Virus record (IMG/VR): IMGVR_UViG_3300023108_002883
Location: 1 to 35,443 of that record
Direction: 5' to 3' (one strand)
Origin: a virus
DNA length: 35,443 nucleotides
Shown: one piece after another, positions 22,664 to 30,812 of the stretch
Numbering within the stretch: position 1 is the stretch's first letter
How the letters are laid out: each line of letters begins with the position of its first letter
Translations under genes and position numbers: made by a program
Notes under the pieces: generated by a model
Databases searched by the model: none
What the model was told of the DNA's origin: nothing
Seen by the model: only the letters and a program-made list of their open reading frames with translations

Positions 22664-22696
22664 ATTTATTCTTATGCTCCATCTCTTTATGTATAT

Positions 22697-23344
22697 TTAG
22701 TACTGATAATTAAAATGTTCTATAGTGTCTCTTTCTTTTTCTGCTACCAAATCTATTAGCTCTTGATCATAAATATCAGAACAAGAAATTTGTGTTATGC
22801 TTTTATTGCCGTGTGATAATTTTATTGCGTCCAAGCCTATAGTCCCACAAAGATAATCAAATTCTTTTTGTAAATTTTCAAATCTGGCAATATGCGACAC
22901 CATTATCTTTTGATTTTCGTTTAAAAAATACTGTGATTGTGCTGAATTATTCTTAATGATTTGTCTAATAATCTGTTGCTCATTATTGTTGCTAAACAAA
23001 TTAACACAATCTTTTCCCTGTTTTATTTTGGGGTCTTTCCATTTTTTAAAATCTGTTGTTCGTAAATATTCTTCTGCTTTTTCTTTGTAGTATTTAAAGA
23101 AGCTCAAATATCTTTCCCAAGGATTTCTCACAACACAAAATGAAAAATAATCACTAAAACTAAATTTAATTTTTTCTAGTCCCCGCTCACAGTCTAGAGC
23201 AGTGCCGTGTTGATAAAAAAACTTATCTTCTGGTTGTCCAACTATGTCCAATATATCAAGAGGAGACAATGTTTCTCTTAATGACCTAGTTCCTGTTTTT
23301 GGTATGTCTATAGTTATGAATTTTTTTTTATGAGATATAAGCAT
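22697..23344 (-). CDS. Sulfotransferase (carbohydrate type)
   Basis: 215 residues with the two PAPS-binding sites of the family: ITIDIPKTGTRSLRETL near 12-28 (5'-phosphosulfate loop, with the catalytic Lys) and FSFCVVRNPWERYLSFFKYY near 67-86 (3'-phosphate site with the RNP and the Ser). A basic C-terminal half follows. It transfers sulfate from PAPS to a hydroxyl, most likely on a sugar. It is one of two adjacent sulfotransferases; the two are only distantly alike, so a recent duplication is unlikely. PAPS must come from the host. Confidence 0.87.
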   Translation of the reverse strand: MLISHKKKFITIDIPKTGTRSLRETLSPLDILDIVGQPEDKFFYQHGTALDCERGLEKIKFSFSDYFSFCVVRNPWERYLSFFKYYKEKAEEYLRTTDFKKWKDPKIKQGKDCVNLFSNNNEQQIIRQIIKNNSAQSQYFLNENQKIMVSHIARFENLQKEFDYLCGTIGLDAIKLSHGNKSITQISCSDIYDQELIDLVAEKERDTIEHFNYQY

Positions 23345-23347
23345 ATT

Positions 23348-24178
23348 TTAATTTTTTTGTGAAAAATAGTTATATAGAGCCATGTCGTATTTACACTGTG
23401 ACAATAAATAGCTCATATCGTCTGGTGTGATATGTTCCTTTATAGATTTAGTATTTTTATTCATGGCTTTTTCTATAGGATATTTATCATAAAAAGGTGC
23501 ATTTAAAGGTCTGTATTTTATACCATACTTCCAAATATCTAACTCAAATTGTTCTATATTTTCTAATATGCCTACAATATGAAAATCTTTAAGTGTATTT
23601 ATGGCCTGTTGTAGATCTTTCTCTGTTGGGTCTGTGCTAATGTCTCTCTGATTTATATGATCGATAACCCAATTTTTTTCAAGGTCTTTACTATGAATAT
23701 ACTCATGAAATGTATTCTGTGAGATTGTTTGATGGTTTTTTTCCCACTCTCCAAATTCAGTATTATAGTAAAAAATTGATTGAAGTCTAGTTATAGGGTT
23801 TCTCAGTAGTGTTATATATATAGGATCGAAATTATATTTTGTAGTGATTTTATCTATAAGTTTTTGAGTGTCTTTAAATCTACTAACAGAGACAATGGAT
23901 ATTGAATAAAGCTGAAAAACATTCGAATCGCAACAATTTTTAAAGATTTCATAGTCTATTGTTTGTTCGTGGTATTTAGACGTGTCGTGTTTTAGCGTAT
24001 AAAAATTAGCAACAAAAAAATGATTGCAACCAACGTTTATTTTAGTAGAACATAAATCGTAAATCTGCCGATTGGGATTATTACGATCCATCGCATACAA
24101 CATAGCATGATCTCGAAAAAAAGTACCACCACTTTTTGGTATGTGATAAAAAATATAAAGATTATTATTTTGGCTCAT
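23348..24178 (-). CDS. Second sulfotransferase
   Basis: 276 residues. LYIFYHIPKSGGTFFRDHA at 7-25 is the 5'-PSB loop with its Lys. IYITLLRNPITRLQSIFYYN near 121-140 is the 3'-phosphate site. The C-terminus (KEHITPDDMSYLLSQCKYDMALYNYFS) is the usual closing helices. Like its neighbour it should use PAPS to sulfate an extracellular or virion-linked sugar. It starts 13 bases inside the end of the glycosyltransferase gene. Its acceptor specificity is unknown and likely differs from the other sulfotransferase, as the central regions differ. Confidence 0.85.
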   Translation of the reverse strand: MSQNNNLYIFYHIPKSGGTFFRDHAMLYAMDRNNPNRQIYDLCSTKINVGCNHFFVANFYTLKHDTSKYHEQTIDYEIFKNCCDSNVFQLYSISIVSVSRFKDTQKLIDKITTKYNFDPIYITLLRNPITRLQSIFYYNTEFGEWEKNHQTISQNTFHEYIHSKDLEKNWVIDHINQRDISTDPTEKDLQQAINTLKDFHIVGILENIEQFELDIWKYGIKYRPLNAPFYDKYPIEKAMNKNTKSIKEHITPDDMSYLLSQCKYDMALYNYFSQKN

Positions 24179-25931
24179 TTATTTTTATTTTTTTATGGAT
24201 AATTGCAGGTTGGTATCTTTTGATTATTTCTGATACAGGAAAATCTATATCCTGTGGTATATTGTTGCAATAATTGCATATTAAATTGTTCTTTAGAATA
24301 TTCTTTTTAATGAATTTTAATATTTCTCTATTAGATAGATTGTAGTCATAGTTGTTTTCTAGTACATAATAAATAGTATAATCATACGGCATATTTTGTG
24401 AAATGCGTCGAACATACAGGGGCACAGAATCTAAGCAGAAGTCCATGTATTGGTTAAGAATCTGGTTGCCTGTTGAGTATAGACATATGCCACCGTTGAT
24501 ATGCTGATTATTAATATCGTAATATTTCATGTAGCAGTGGCCGTCGTATTGTGAGCCAGATATCATAAAGGGTCCCGACGTTAGACAATAGTTGTAAATT
24601 TTATCTAGCCAATTATCTAATAATATGCAATCACACTCTAAAAATAGTGATGTGTTAAAATTTTCTAAATGTCTTTGTCTAAAAATACTAAAGAAGGAAT
24701 ATAATGGACCAGATTGTTTGCCATAAGTAAAATCTAGTGTCTCATCTTCACTATTGTAATGGTTATATTCTTCGGGAATATTTAAATAAATAATATCTAC
24801 ATCTCTAAAGGTCTTTTTTAAATAAGACAAGTCTATATTGTCATTTTCATTATTATTTCTGATAATTCTAAAACTTAATTTTTTAGCAATTTTTTTATTG
24901 GCTCTTGTCATAGACTTACGCAGATTTTCTATAAACGTGTCATACTGACCATCTTTATCCTCATTAGATGTTATTAAGAGAGTTAGGCATTCTAATTTGT
25001 TTTGGTATGCTTTGAGATCGTCTTGTGTAAAATACTGAGAAATATTTCCTATAACTTCCGTTCTTTTTTCTGTATTGAGATCATAATATTTTCTAGTCTT
25101 ATTTTTTCTATAATCAATATGTATAGCATTGATATCCGGGTATAGATTTTTAAAATAGATCTTTTGTTGATTAAGATAATTAGAGAACAGCCGGTCACAG
25201 TTGCCTTTGCCTAAATCAAAATCGAAACATTCTTTTATAGAATCAGGAGATATTAAAAGAGTGTCGTAAAAAATCCAAGCATCATGTGAATATAGCGGGT
25301 TGCTAGGGCATGATTCATCCCCATAATAATCAGAACTTTCTACTATTTCTCCTTTTTCTGACAGATCTTTTCTGGTTATTGCATAAAAATTATATGGAGA
25401 AAATTTTTGTTTTTTAATATATTGGATTGTTTTATCAAAATAAATATCCGAATTCGCTAATACTTTTATATGATTAGTAAAATTATTTTGACTGTACAAT
25501 ATCCAATCACTATATGATAATCTTTTTCCAATAGGCGATGACGATATTTTGGTTTTTTTTGTAATATCTGGTATCTGTTTAATAGAATCTTTTTCATAAA
25601 AAATATGAATATTGTCGATATATTGATTTTTAAGATTATTTAGTAGGCACTTTTTTCTATGCCGCTCTGTATCTGCATCATGATACCATTGTGAAAATAA
25701 ACAAATTTTTGTATCGGGCGATAGATGATAGGAATTTTCAGTAGTGTAGACTTCGCCAATAGACTGTGCTGTTGATTTATATCTTCTTTGCTCGTCGCGG
25801 CCAAATAAAATATAGTGGGTTATCGCACCCTTTTCAGTGTTTACTCCTGCTAATCCAAGATCGGGATGATTATCTAGATAGAATTTCCAGTCAAAATCTT
25901 TTGGTAATTCTGGATTTTGCAAATTAACCAT
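24165..25931 (-). CDS. Large two-domain glycosyltransferase-like protein
   Basis: 588 residues. The N-terminal 50 show the FDWKFYLDNHPDLGLAG ... HYILFGRDEQRR motif seen at the start of many bacterial and phage glycan enzymes. Residues 70-290 look like one nucleotide-diphospho-sugar (GT-A) fold, with KVLANSDIYFD near 164 and SHDAWIFYDTLLI near 218. Residues 312-560 look like a second, with GPLYSFFSIFRQRHLENF and FLECDCILLD (acidic cluster for metal and nucleotide sugar) and INGGICLYS. Two catalytic domains in one chain suggest two transfers or a synthase. It lies between the oxygenase and the sulfotransferases in the sugar cassette. Confidence 0.78.
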   Translation of the reverse strand: MVNLQNPELPKDFDWKFYLDNHPDLGLAGVNTEKGAITHYILFGRDEQRRYKSTAQSIGEVYTTENSYHLSPDTKICLFSQWYHDADTERHRKKCLLNNLKNQYIDNIHIFYEKDSIKQIPDITKKTKISSSPIGKRLSYSDWILYSQNNFTNHIKVLANSDIYFDKTIQYIKKQKFSPYNFYAITRKDLSEKGEIVESSDYYGDESCPSNPLYSHDAWIFYDTLLISPDSIKECFDFDLGKGNCDRLFSNYLNQQKIYFKNLYPDINAIHIDYRKNKTRKYYDLNTEKRTEVIGNISQYFTQDDLKAYQNKLECLTLLITSNEDKDGQYDTFIENLRKSMTRANKKIAKKLSFRIIRNNNENDNIDLSYLKKTFRDVDIIYLNIPEEYNHYNSEDETLDFTYGKQSGPLYSFFSIFRQRHLENFNTSLFLECDCILLDNWLDKIYNYCLTSGPFMISGSQYDGHCYMKYYDINNQHINGGICLYSTGNQILNQYMDFCLDSVPLYVRRISQNMPYDYTIYYVLENNYDYNLSNREILKFIKKNILKNNLICNYCNNIPQDIDFPVSEIIKRYQPAIIHKKIKINEPK

Positions 25932-26573
25932 TTATAGCTCTTTATAATATTCGCCTATAACAAATTTTGTATTTGTGGTCATAGAGTTTAATTTATTCGC
26001 TTTTTCATAATCTGATCTGGTGATAATTCTAAAGTCCAAACTCACCCTAGTGTTACCTGTCATATTGGGAAGATTTCCATGCAAGCACTTATTTCCATTA
26101 AAACTAAAAATTTCGCCAGGAGATAAGCATATCTGTTTGAAGTCCTTTTTGTTAGGTTCGCTTTCTGTTATGACAGTATTACTCTCAAACATTGGACTAA
26201 TGGCTATGATATAGTTAATTTCTCCTTCTGGATGATTAAATTCACTATCTGTATGCCATGCGGCAACCGCTAAATTATCTGGTAAATGTACTCTGAAAGT
26301 GGGCCATTTTTGGTATATTATTTCTTCGTGATATTGTGTAGATATTTCATTGCTGATTAATGATTCATACGCATCAATAAACTCATTCCAGCCAGATCTC
26401 ATCTTGTCATAAAACATTTTGTGGAATATGGTAGCTGAATCAGCTCCAACTTCATCGAAATATTTATATCTTTCGTTAGTGGATTGATGCAGGCTAGACA
26501 AGTCGTCAACATCAAATAAAGATTGGATTAAAGAAATAAATGGGTATTTAGATATATCATATTTTAAAATCAT
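25932..26573 (-). CDS. 2-oxoglutarate/Fe(II)-dependent oxygenase-like protein
   Basis: 213 residues. The Fe(II)-binding triad of the cupin-like oxygenase fold is visible: AAWHTDSEFNHPEGEINYI near 104-122 (His and Asp), GNKCLHGNLPNMTGNTRVSLDF near 155-176 (distal His and the Arg that holds 2-oxoglutarate). This type includes phytanoyl-CoA and StrG-like enzymes that hydroxylate small molecules and sugars. SD AAGGAACAACA precedes the ATG. Between RmlC-like and glycosyltransferase genes it probably oxidises a sugar intermediate or its product. Confidence 0.8.
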   Translation of the reverse strand: MILKYDISKYPFISLIQSLFDVDDLSSLHQSTNERYKYFDEVGADSATIFHKMFYDKMRSGWNEFIDAYESLISNEISTQYHEEIIYQKWPTFRVHLPDNLAVAAWHTDSEFNHPEGEINYIIAISPMFESNTVITESEPNKKDFKQICLSPGEIFSFNGNKCLHGNLPNMTGNTRVSLDFRIITRSDYEKANKLNSMTTNTKFVIGEYYKEL

Positions 26574-26582
26574 TGTTGTTCC

Positions 26583-27071
26583 TTATCTACATATATTTTT
26601 ATCTTTATTAGAAATAATATCTACTGTGGCTGGCCAATTGATATCGTAATTTTTATAGCAGAATGTCTCGTCCAGACTAGGGTTATATTCTTGGTTTTGT
26701 TGATATATTAAAATACTATCTTCTAGAGCCAAGAAAGCATGTCCGCAAAATGGTGGTATATATAAACTATTAAGTACATATTCACTTAAACATATACCAA
26801 AATATTGATTGTATGTTTTGCTGTGGGGCCTTAGATCAATACATACATCATAAACTGTTCCTTTGACGCAAGTTACATATTTAGCATAAGGTGTTCTGTG
26901 AACACCTCTTAATGTTCCTTTTTTTGAAAAACTATAGTTTGATTGTTCTGGATTAAATAATGGCTCTACAGATGAAACTTTAAATATCTCGGAAAACCTA
27001 CCTCTGTGATCTTCAAAGATTTTAGGTTGTGTCCAAAAGCAGTTTTCTATATGAGTTTCGTGTTTAATCAT
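26583..27071 (-). CDS. RmlC-like dTDP-4-dehydrorhamnose 3,5-epimerase
   Basis: 162 residues of the cupin-fold NDP-sugar epimerase family. Features: FEDHRGRFSEIF, TLRGVHRTPYAKYVTCV with the catalytic-site Arg-Gly-x-His near 53-56, VYDVCIDLRPHS, IPPFCGHAFLALED and a Tyr/Asp-containing C-terminus (YNPSLDE). The canonical RmlC has RGLHxQ; here the Gln is absent, so an isomerase that acts at C3 only, or on a different NDP-sugar, is possible. It follows the RmlB-like gene with an 8-base overlap. Confidence 0.85.
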   Translation of the reverse strand: MIKHETHIENCFWTQPKIFEDHRGRFSEIFKVSSVEPLFNPEQSNYSFSKKGTLRGVHRTPYAKYVTCVKGTVYDVCIDLRPHSKTYNQYFGICLSEYVLNSLYIPPFCGHAFLALEDSILIYQQNQEYNPSLDETFCYKNYDINWPATVDIISNKDKNICR

Positions 27072-28047
27072 TTAACATCCAGTGTATAGTTTTTTGTAAA
27101 GACTCATCAAAACTTATGGGTTGCTGCCAGCCCATATTCCTTAATTTACTACCATCTAAACTGTATCTTCTATCATGTCCTGGTCTGCTTTTTTCTAAAT
27201 CGACATATTTTAGTCTTGGTTCTTTATTCATTAATTGACCAAGTCTTTTTACCATATCATCATTGTATAGTTCTACATCTCCTACGACATTATAGTGTTC
27301 TCCAGCTTTGCCGTGATTCAATAAGAATAATGTTGCATTGGCTGCATTTCTTGCATGTAGCCAATGTCTTTGTCCCACATATTCTACATTCCCTTGAGAG
27401 TCTAATTTGGCATGTATTTTAACGGGCTGGTTTTTGTTGATAAGATCTATAGCCAGAGCAACAAATTTTTCTTTATGTTGTCTTTCTCCAAATAGATTCA
27501 TGGTATATGTATGAATAATGGGTAATTTATAGGTGTTATGATAGGATATTCCTAATGCCCCCTGACCAGCTTTACTGGCACTGTAGGGATTGCTGGGACG
27601 CCATCTGTCGTCTTCTTTAAAATCATAACCCTCTGGGGCTGGTCCAAAAACTTCGTCCGTTAAATAATTAATAAACAATGCTTTGGGAGAATATTGCCTA
27701 TACCACTCTAAAAGATTGAGAGTGCCGACTACATTATCTTCCACGAATTGCCTGGGATGAATTATGCTTCTAGTCACATGGCTGTTGGCGGCTATATGCG
27801 CCACATAATCCACTTCTCCGATTGCTTCTATGGTGTGCGGAGGCAATTCAAATTTCAAATCGTGATAAATTATTTTGATTCTGTCAGCATGCTGTTTAAC
27901 ATGCAGGCTATTCACGATTCTTTCCATGTCTCCAACATATGTAAGCCTGCATAAAGCCACTATCTCCCAATCTGTATTAAGCAATACTTCTTCTACAAAA
28001 TGCGAACCTAGAAATCCTGCCGCACCGGTTATTAATATTTTCCTCAT
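27064..28047 (-). CDS. RmlB-like NDP-glucose 4,6-dehydratase (SDR family)
   Basis: 327 residues of an NAD-dependent extended short-chain dehydrogenase. The dinucleotide loop is KILITGAAGFLGSHFVEEV at 3-21. The catalytic YxxxK is NPYSASKAGQGAL near 155-167, following INYLTDEVFG, which holds the Thr-Asp-Glu used by 4,6-dehydratases for elimination. TYVGDMERI matches the substrate loop and GRPGHDRRYSLD near 293 its C-terminal site. It makes NDP-4-keto-6-deoxysugar, the precursor for the epimerase encoded next. The ATG has AGGA at 5 bases. Confidence 0.9.
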   Translation of the reverse strand: MRKILITGAAGFLGSHFVEEVLLNTDWEIVALCRLTYVGDMERIVNSLHVKQHADRIKIIYHDLKFELPPHTIEAIGEVDYVAHIAANSHVTRSIIHPRQFVEDNVVGTLNLLEWYRQYSPKALFINYLTDEVFGPAPEGYDFKEDDRWRPSNPYSASKAGQGALGISYHNTYKLPIIHTYTMNLFGERQHKEKFVALAIDLINKNQPVKIHAKLDSQGNVEYVGQRHWLHARNAANATLFLLNHGKAGEHYNVVGDVELYNDDMVKRLGQLMNKEPRLKYVDLEKSRPGHDRRYSLDGSKLRNMGWQQPISFDESLQKTIHWMLND

Positions 28048-28070
28048 TTGTATCCTATTAAATATAGTAT

Positions 28071-28328
28071 TTATTCGTGCTTATCCATCTCCGTTGATAA
28101 TACTATATTAGCTTCTTGGTCTCGTATGTCTACTTTAGATATTTTATTAGATGTTTCATATACCGTATTGGTAATTTCTCTCGGAGAAACCAAATCATCT
28201 AGTGCAGAAATGCTGTTGGATATGGTTGGTATATTAATATCTGATATATTTGTTGTATCTAGTACATATACATCAACAAAATATGAATTTTTTTCCATAG
28301 ATAATATTTGACTGTAGCTATGACTCAT
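28071..28328 (-). CDS. Unknown 85-aa protein
   Basis: A small acidic protein, rich in strands in the first half (KNSYFVDVYVLDTTNIS) with a charged C-terminus. No signal peptide, cysteine cluster or family motif. ATGA overlap at its start with the GlsB-like gene shows it is in the same unit as the membrane proteins upstream. Its downstream gap of 23 bases leads into the RmlB-like gene. A small structural or accessory protein is possible; the function is not recognised. Confidence 0.65.
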   Translation of the reverse strand: MSHSYSQILSMEKNSYFVDVYVLDTTNISDINIPTISNSISALDDLVSPREITNTVYETSNKISKVDIRDQEANIVLSTEMDKHE

Positions 28329-28573
28329 GATTTTACCACCTTATTATATAATACTAATGCCAGAACCGCTCCAGCAATTCCCATGAATAGTCCAGCGGGC
28401 TCAATCGATTGGTTCATGCCTAGAAGATAATGCGTTGCACCACCAAAATAGGAACCCGTGATGCCTAATGCTATTGTTTTAAAAAATCCAAAATTTTCTT
28501 CTCCAGGCACTAAGCTTTTGGCTATTGCCCCAACGAAAATGCCATATACACACCATACTAATAAGCTAAACAT
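28325..28573 (-). CDS. GlsB/YeaQ/YmgE-type small membrane protein
   Basis: 82 residues with three hydrophobic segments: LVWCVYGIFVGAIAKSLVPG at 5-24, then FFKTIALGITGSYFGGATHY and AGLFMGIAGAVLALVLY. The pattern GxxVGAIAK, a P-G-x-E turn and a second Gly-rich helix is that of the GlsB/YeaQ/YmgE 'transglycosylase-associated' family, inner-membrane proteins tied to envelope stress in bacteria. A GGAGG lies nine bases before the ATG. In a phage this could act on the host membrane, perhaps at lysis or to stabilise it, but no such function is known for the family. Confidence 0.82.
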   Translation of the reverse strand: MFSLLVWCVYGIFVGAIAKSLVPGEENFGFFKTIALGITGSYFGGATHYLLGMNQSIEPAGLFMGIAGAVLALVLYNKVVKS

Positions 28574-28943
28574 TGTTTGAAGCCTCCACGAGTTTAATTA
28601 ATTTTTCCTCCGTGAGATTTTCACCAGTGTCCATAATAGCGTCCAGAATAATTTTACCATACTGTTTATATTTTTCTATGCCAATCTGTTGTCTTATTGA
28701 TTTTCTGATTCTCATCTTAGTAAACCAGCCTTTCCGTGTGCATAGCTCTTTTATTTGATTTGCCGTATATTTATCTGTAGACTTATTATCATTATTACAT
28801 TCTTGCACCACACGAATTAGATTAAGTACTATTCCTACTATCATAATAGTCAAAATAATACTTCCAAAATTTTCATTTTCAGTATTGTTGGCAGCTTTAT
28901 CAGATATGTGCTGGGCCACTTCTTCTAGTGTTGAATTATTCAT
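28566..28943 (-). CDS. Single-pass membrane protein, unknown
   Basis: 125 residues. A short N-terminal polar stretch is followed by one transmembrane helix (GSIILTIMIVGIVLNLIRVV, 28-47), then a basic cytoplasmic-type domain with CNNDNKSTDK, FTKMRIRKSIRQQIGIEKY and a helical C-terminus. Positively charged residues follow the helix, so N-out/C-in is the likely orientation. No known family. It overlaps its neighbours by 8 bases each in the membrane cassette. Confidence 0.7.
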   Translation of the reverse strand: MNNSTLEEVAQHISDKAANNTENENFGSIILTIMIVGIVLNLIRVVQECNNDNKSTDKYTANQIKELCTRKGWFTKMRIRKSIRQQIGIEKYKQYGKIILDAIMDTGENLTEEKLIKLVEASNNV

Positions 28944-29229
28944 TATTGATAATAATACCTGGATTTATAAAATCTGCTGGAAGTTCTTTATTTTCCGGTT
29001 CGCAATATCCACAACTAACTTTTGCTATACCATCACCACTTATATACCATCCTTTGCCTTTGCATACTGGGCAATCTTTTCTTTTATATTTTTTAACAGG
29101 TTGTTCCTGCTGTTGTGATAGAATTTGAGCACCCGTTAATGTGACAACGGATGTTGTGCTGTATCTTGGTAAAGACGCTGCTGTGATCGCTGTAGCTATG
29201 AGGCCAGCAAATAATAGAGTTTTACTCAT
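28936..29229 (-). CDS. Membrane-anchored protein with a DnaJ-like CxxCxGxG zinc finger
   Basis: 97 residues. The N-terminus (TLLFAGLIATAITAASL) is a signal peptide or uncleaved anchor. About residues 50-76 form a CxxCxGxG finger: KDCPVCKGKGWY, then SCGYCEPEN, the half-zinc-centre pattern of DnaJ and of the TsaE-style or RNA-binding Cys-rich fingers. A single half centre is unusual. Placed outside the cytoplasm by its N-terminus, a chaperone-like or redox role in the envelope is possible. It overlaps the 55-aa gene at its start. Confidence 0.75.
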   Translation of the reverse strand: MSKTLLFAGLIATAITAASLPRYSTTSVVTLTGAQILSQQQEQPVKKYKRKDCPVCKGKGWYISGDGIAKVSCGYCEPENKELPADFINPGIIINNE

Positions 29230-29389
29230 TTTTAAAAACCTTGTCTAATAAATCTCTTATGGGCCTTTTTCTTTTTGGTGTGACCATATCTGTTTTAGTA
29301 TCGGGTGCAAAAATTTTGATGATAGCTAAAATAAAATTTGTAATAGTTTTTATTAGGCTATTTAAGGCTATTCTGTCTAGTAGTTTCAT
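29222..29389 (-). CDS. Small 55-aa amphipathic/membrane-active peptide
   Basis: A short frame with ATG at 29389 (ATGA overlap with the protease stop) and TAA at 29222 (overlapping the next start). The sequence has a hydrophobic helix, LNSLIKTITNFILAIIKIFAP, followed by a basic tail with TPKRKRPIRDLLDKVFK. The tight overlaps on both sides and the composition indicate a real gene. It could be a small membrane peptide, for example holin- or spanin-like in size, but no family is recognised. Confidence 0.65.
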   Translation of the reverse strand: MKLLDRIALNSLIKTITNFILAIIKIFAPDTKTDMVTPKRKRPIRDLLDKVFKNE

Positions 29390-30312
29390 AGATAATCTCC
29401 AAAACCATAGTCTGGTAACTTCTGTGGTGGAAATCCGTTAAAATCACTAAAGGCATAAGCTCCATTTTGCCTCAACATACCTTCGGCTACATCGGCGTGT
29501 ATTAAAAAAGAACCGTCTGGGATAGGACCCCATTCTGGATGGCCTCCATCATTCCATTTGCCCCAGCTATTTTGGACTAGAAAGGCTGGTTCTCCACCAG
29601 TATCGTCGCAAGCCGTCCATGCCATCGCGTGGGCCCAGCTGCCAGATTTACGAGCAAATCCCTTAGAATCGCGGCGATTAGAAAATCCATAACCAGAACA
29701 TACACTTAATCCATACCCATTGGCCAATGCGTCTCTAGCTTCTTCAACTGTTCTAATTAATGATACAGTTCGGACCTGATGGTTATCTGCTTCATCTATT
29801 ACATTATCTGGTAAACCTCTAGATCCCCATTTAGCGCCCATACTGCCATTGTATTTACTAAAGTCTGCTACACCAGGATAATTTTTACGAACAAGAACGC
29901 CACCTGTTTGGCTTACAAAAGTTGCTGCCCTACTACAACTCATACCTTGGCCACCATGACCTCTTGCTCCATAAATAGCTTCTGTAGCACCTCTAGCAAC
30001 CCAGCTTTCTTTATCTCCCTTAATATCAATTTCTACCGCCCTTGTTACATCACACCCGTTGCGAGTAGCGTGGCTGACACAATCACCAGTTGTCTGGCGC
30101 TCTATATAAGCATTCTTATCAAATTTCAATACTGATTTGAATGGTGTTGACAGTTTACCTTTGCCGCTGTTTTTAATTTTTTTAGCGCCATCTTTAAAGT
30201 AGGCGTATTTGCTATTCTCTATAAGCTCATCATATACATGCTGTTCCCATAAGCATCCACTAAATCCTTTTCGATATTCATTATAAAGTTGATCTGGTGT
30301 CATTCTTGGCAT
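29386..30312 (-). CDS. Papain-like cysteine protease (clan CA)
   Basis: 308 residues. The catalytic set is complete: Gln73 with Cys78 (TTGDCVSHATRNGCDV), His228 (SWAHAMAW) and Asn248 (QNSWGKWNDGG), in the papain order. VSLIRTVEEARDALANGYGLSVCSG near 185-206 matches the second domain of the fold. There is no signal peptide. The family cleaves proteins; in a phage it could mature virion proteins or act on host proteins at the envelope. It is joined to the preceding anchored protein by TAATG at 30312, so the two probably work together. Confidence 0.88.
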   Translation of the reverse strand: MPRMTPDQLYNEYRKGFSGCLWEQHVYDELIENSKYAYFKDGAKKIKNSGKGKLSTPFKSVLKFDKNAYIERQTTGDCVSHATRNGCDVTRAVEIDIKGDKESWVARGATEAIYGARGHGGQGMSCSRAATFVSQTGGVLVRKNYPGVADFSKYNGSMGAKWGSRGLPDNVIDEADNHQVRTVSLIRTVEEARDALANGYGLSVCSGYGFSNRRDSKGFARKSGSWAHAMAWTACDDTGGEPAFLVQNSWGKWNDGGHPEWGPIPDGSFLIHADVAEGMLRQNGAYAFSDFNGFPPQKLPDYGFGDYL

Positions 30313-30812
30313 TATTTACTGCCCTCATAAAAAGCCCAGCTTAATGCCATAAATGCATCAACAGATTTTGTTCTTAATTCTTTATCTAGCACGACATCCT
30401 CATCCCCAATAGTGTTTATCAATAAATTTTTGGCAGCTTCCGCCAAGCCAGGATATTTATCTTTGATATTTAATCTAAGCATTTTACCAGCTAGGCTATT
30501 TGCCTGTCGTATAGCCGAAGTGTCCGATATTACCTTATCGTCACTATCTAAAGCAATCAGTGTTGCCATGTCGCAATACAGCGAAGATAATTTTAAACAG
30601 TCTCTAGATCTGGTAGAGTCGCTTGAATTTTTTAATAGAGTGGAGATTTTTCTAGCATCTTCCAACAGCACATCATCGGATGGGGCGTCTATAACATAGT
30701 TTTCTATAGATACGGCCGTTGGATTTATTAGATTAATGTTGGGTAGATTGTTTCCGAATACCCCAAACAATAGTAAAATTCCACCAATCACTAATAAGAT
30801 GTTATTCTTCAT
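30312..30812 (-). CDS. Membrane-anchored or secreted helical protein, unknown
   Basis: 166 residues. One hydrophobic N-terminal segment (ILLVIGGILLLFGVFG, 5-20) is followed by an entirely helical domain with SSLYCDMATLIALD and LINTIGDEDVVLDKELR. No lipobox Cys follows the segment. The start ATG overlaps the gene before it by about 11 bases. Domain unrecognised. Its immediate linkage (TAATG) to the cysteine protease hints that it presents or restrains the protease at the membrane. Confidence 0.68.
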   Translation of the reverse strand: MKNNILLVIGGILLLFGVFGNNLPNINLINPTAVSIENYVIDAPSDDVLLEDARKISTLLKNSSDSTRSRDCLKLSSLYCDMATLIALDSDDKVISDTSAIRQANSLAGKMLRLNIKDKYPGLAEAAKNLLINTIGDEDVVLDKELRTKSVDAFMALSWAFYEGSK

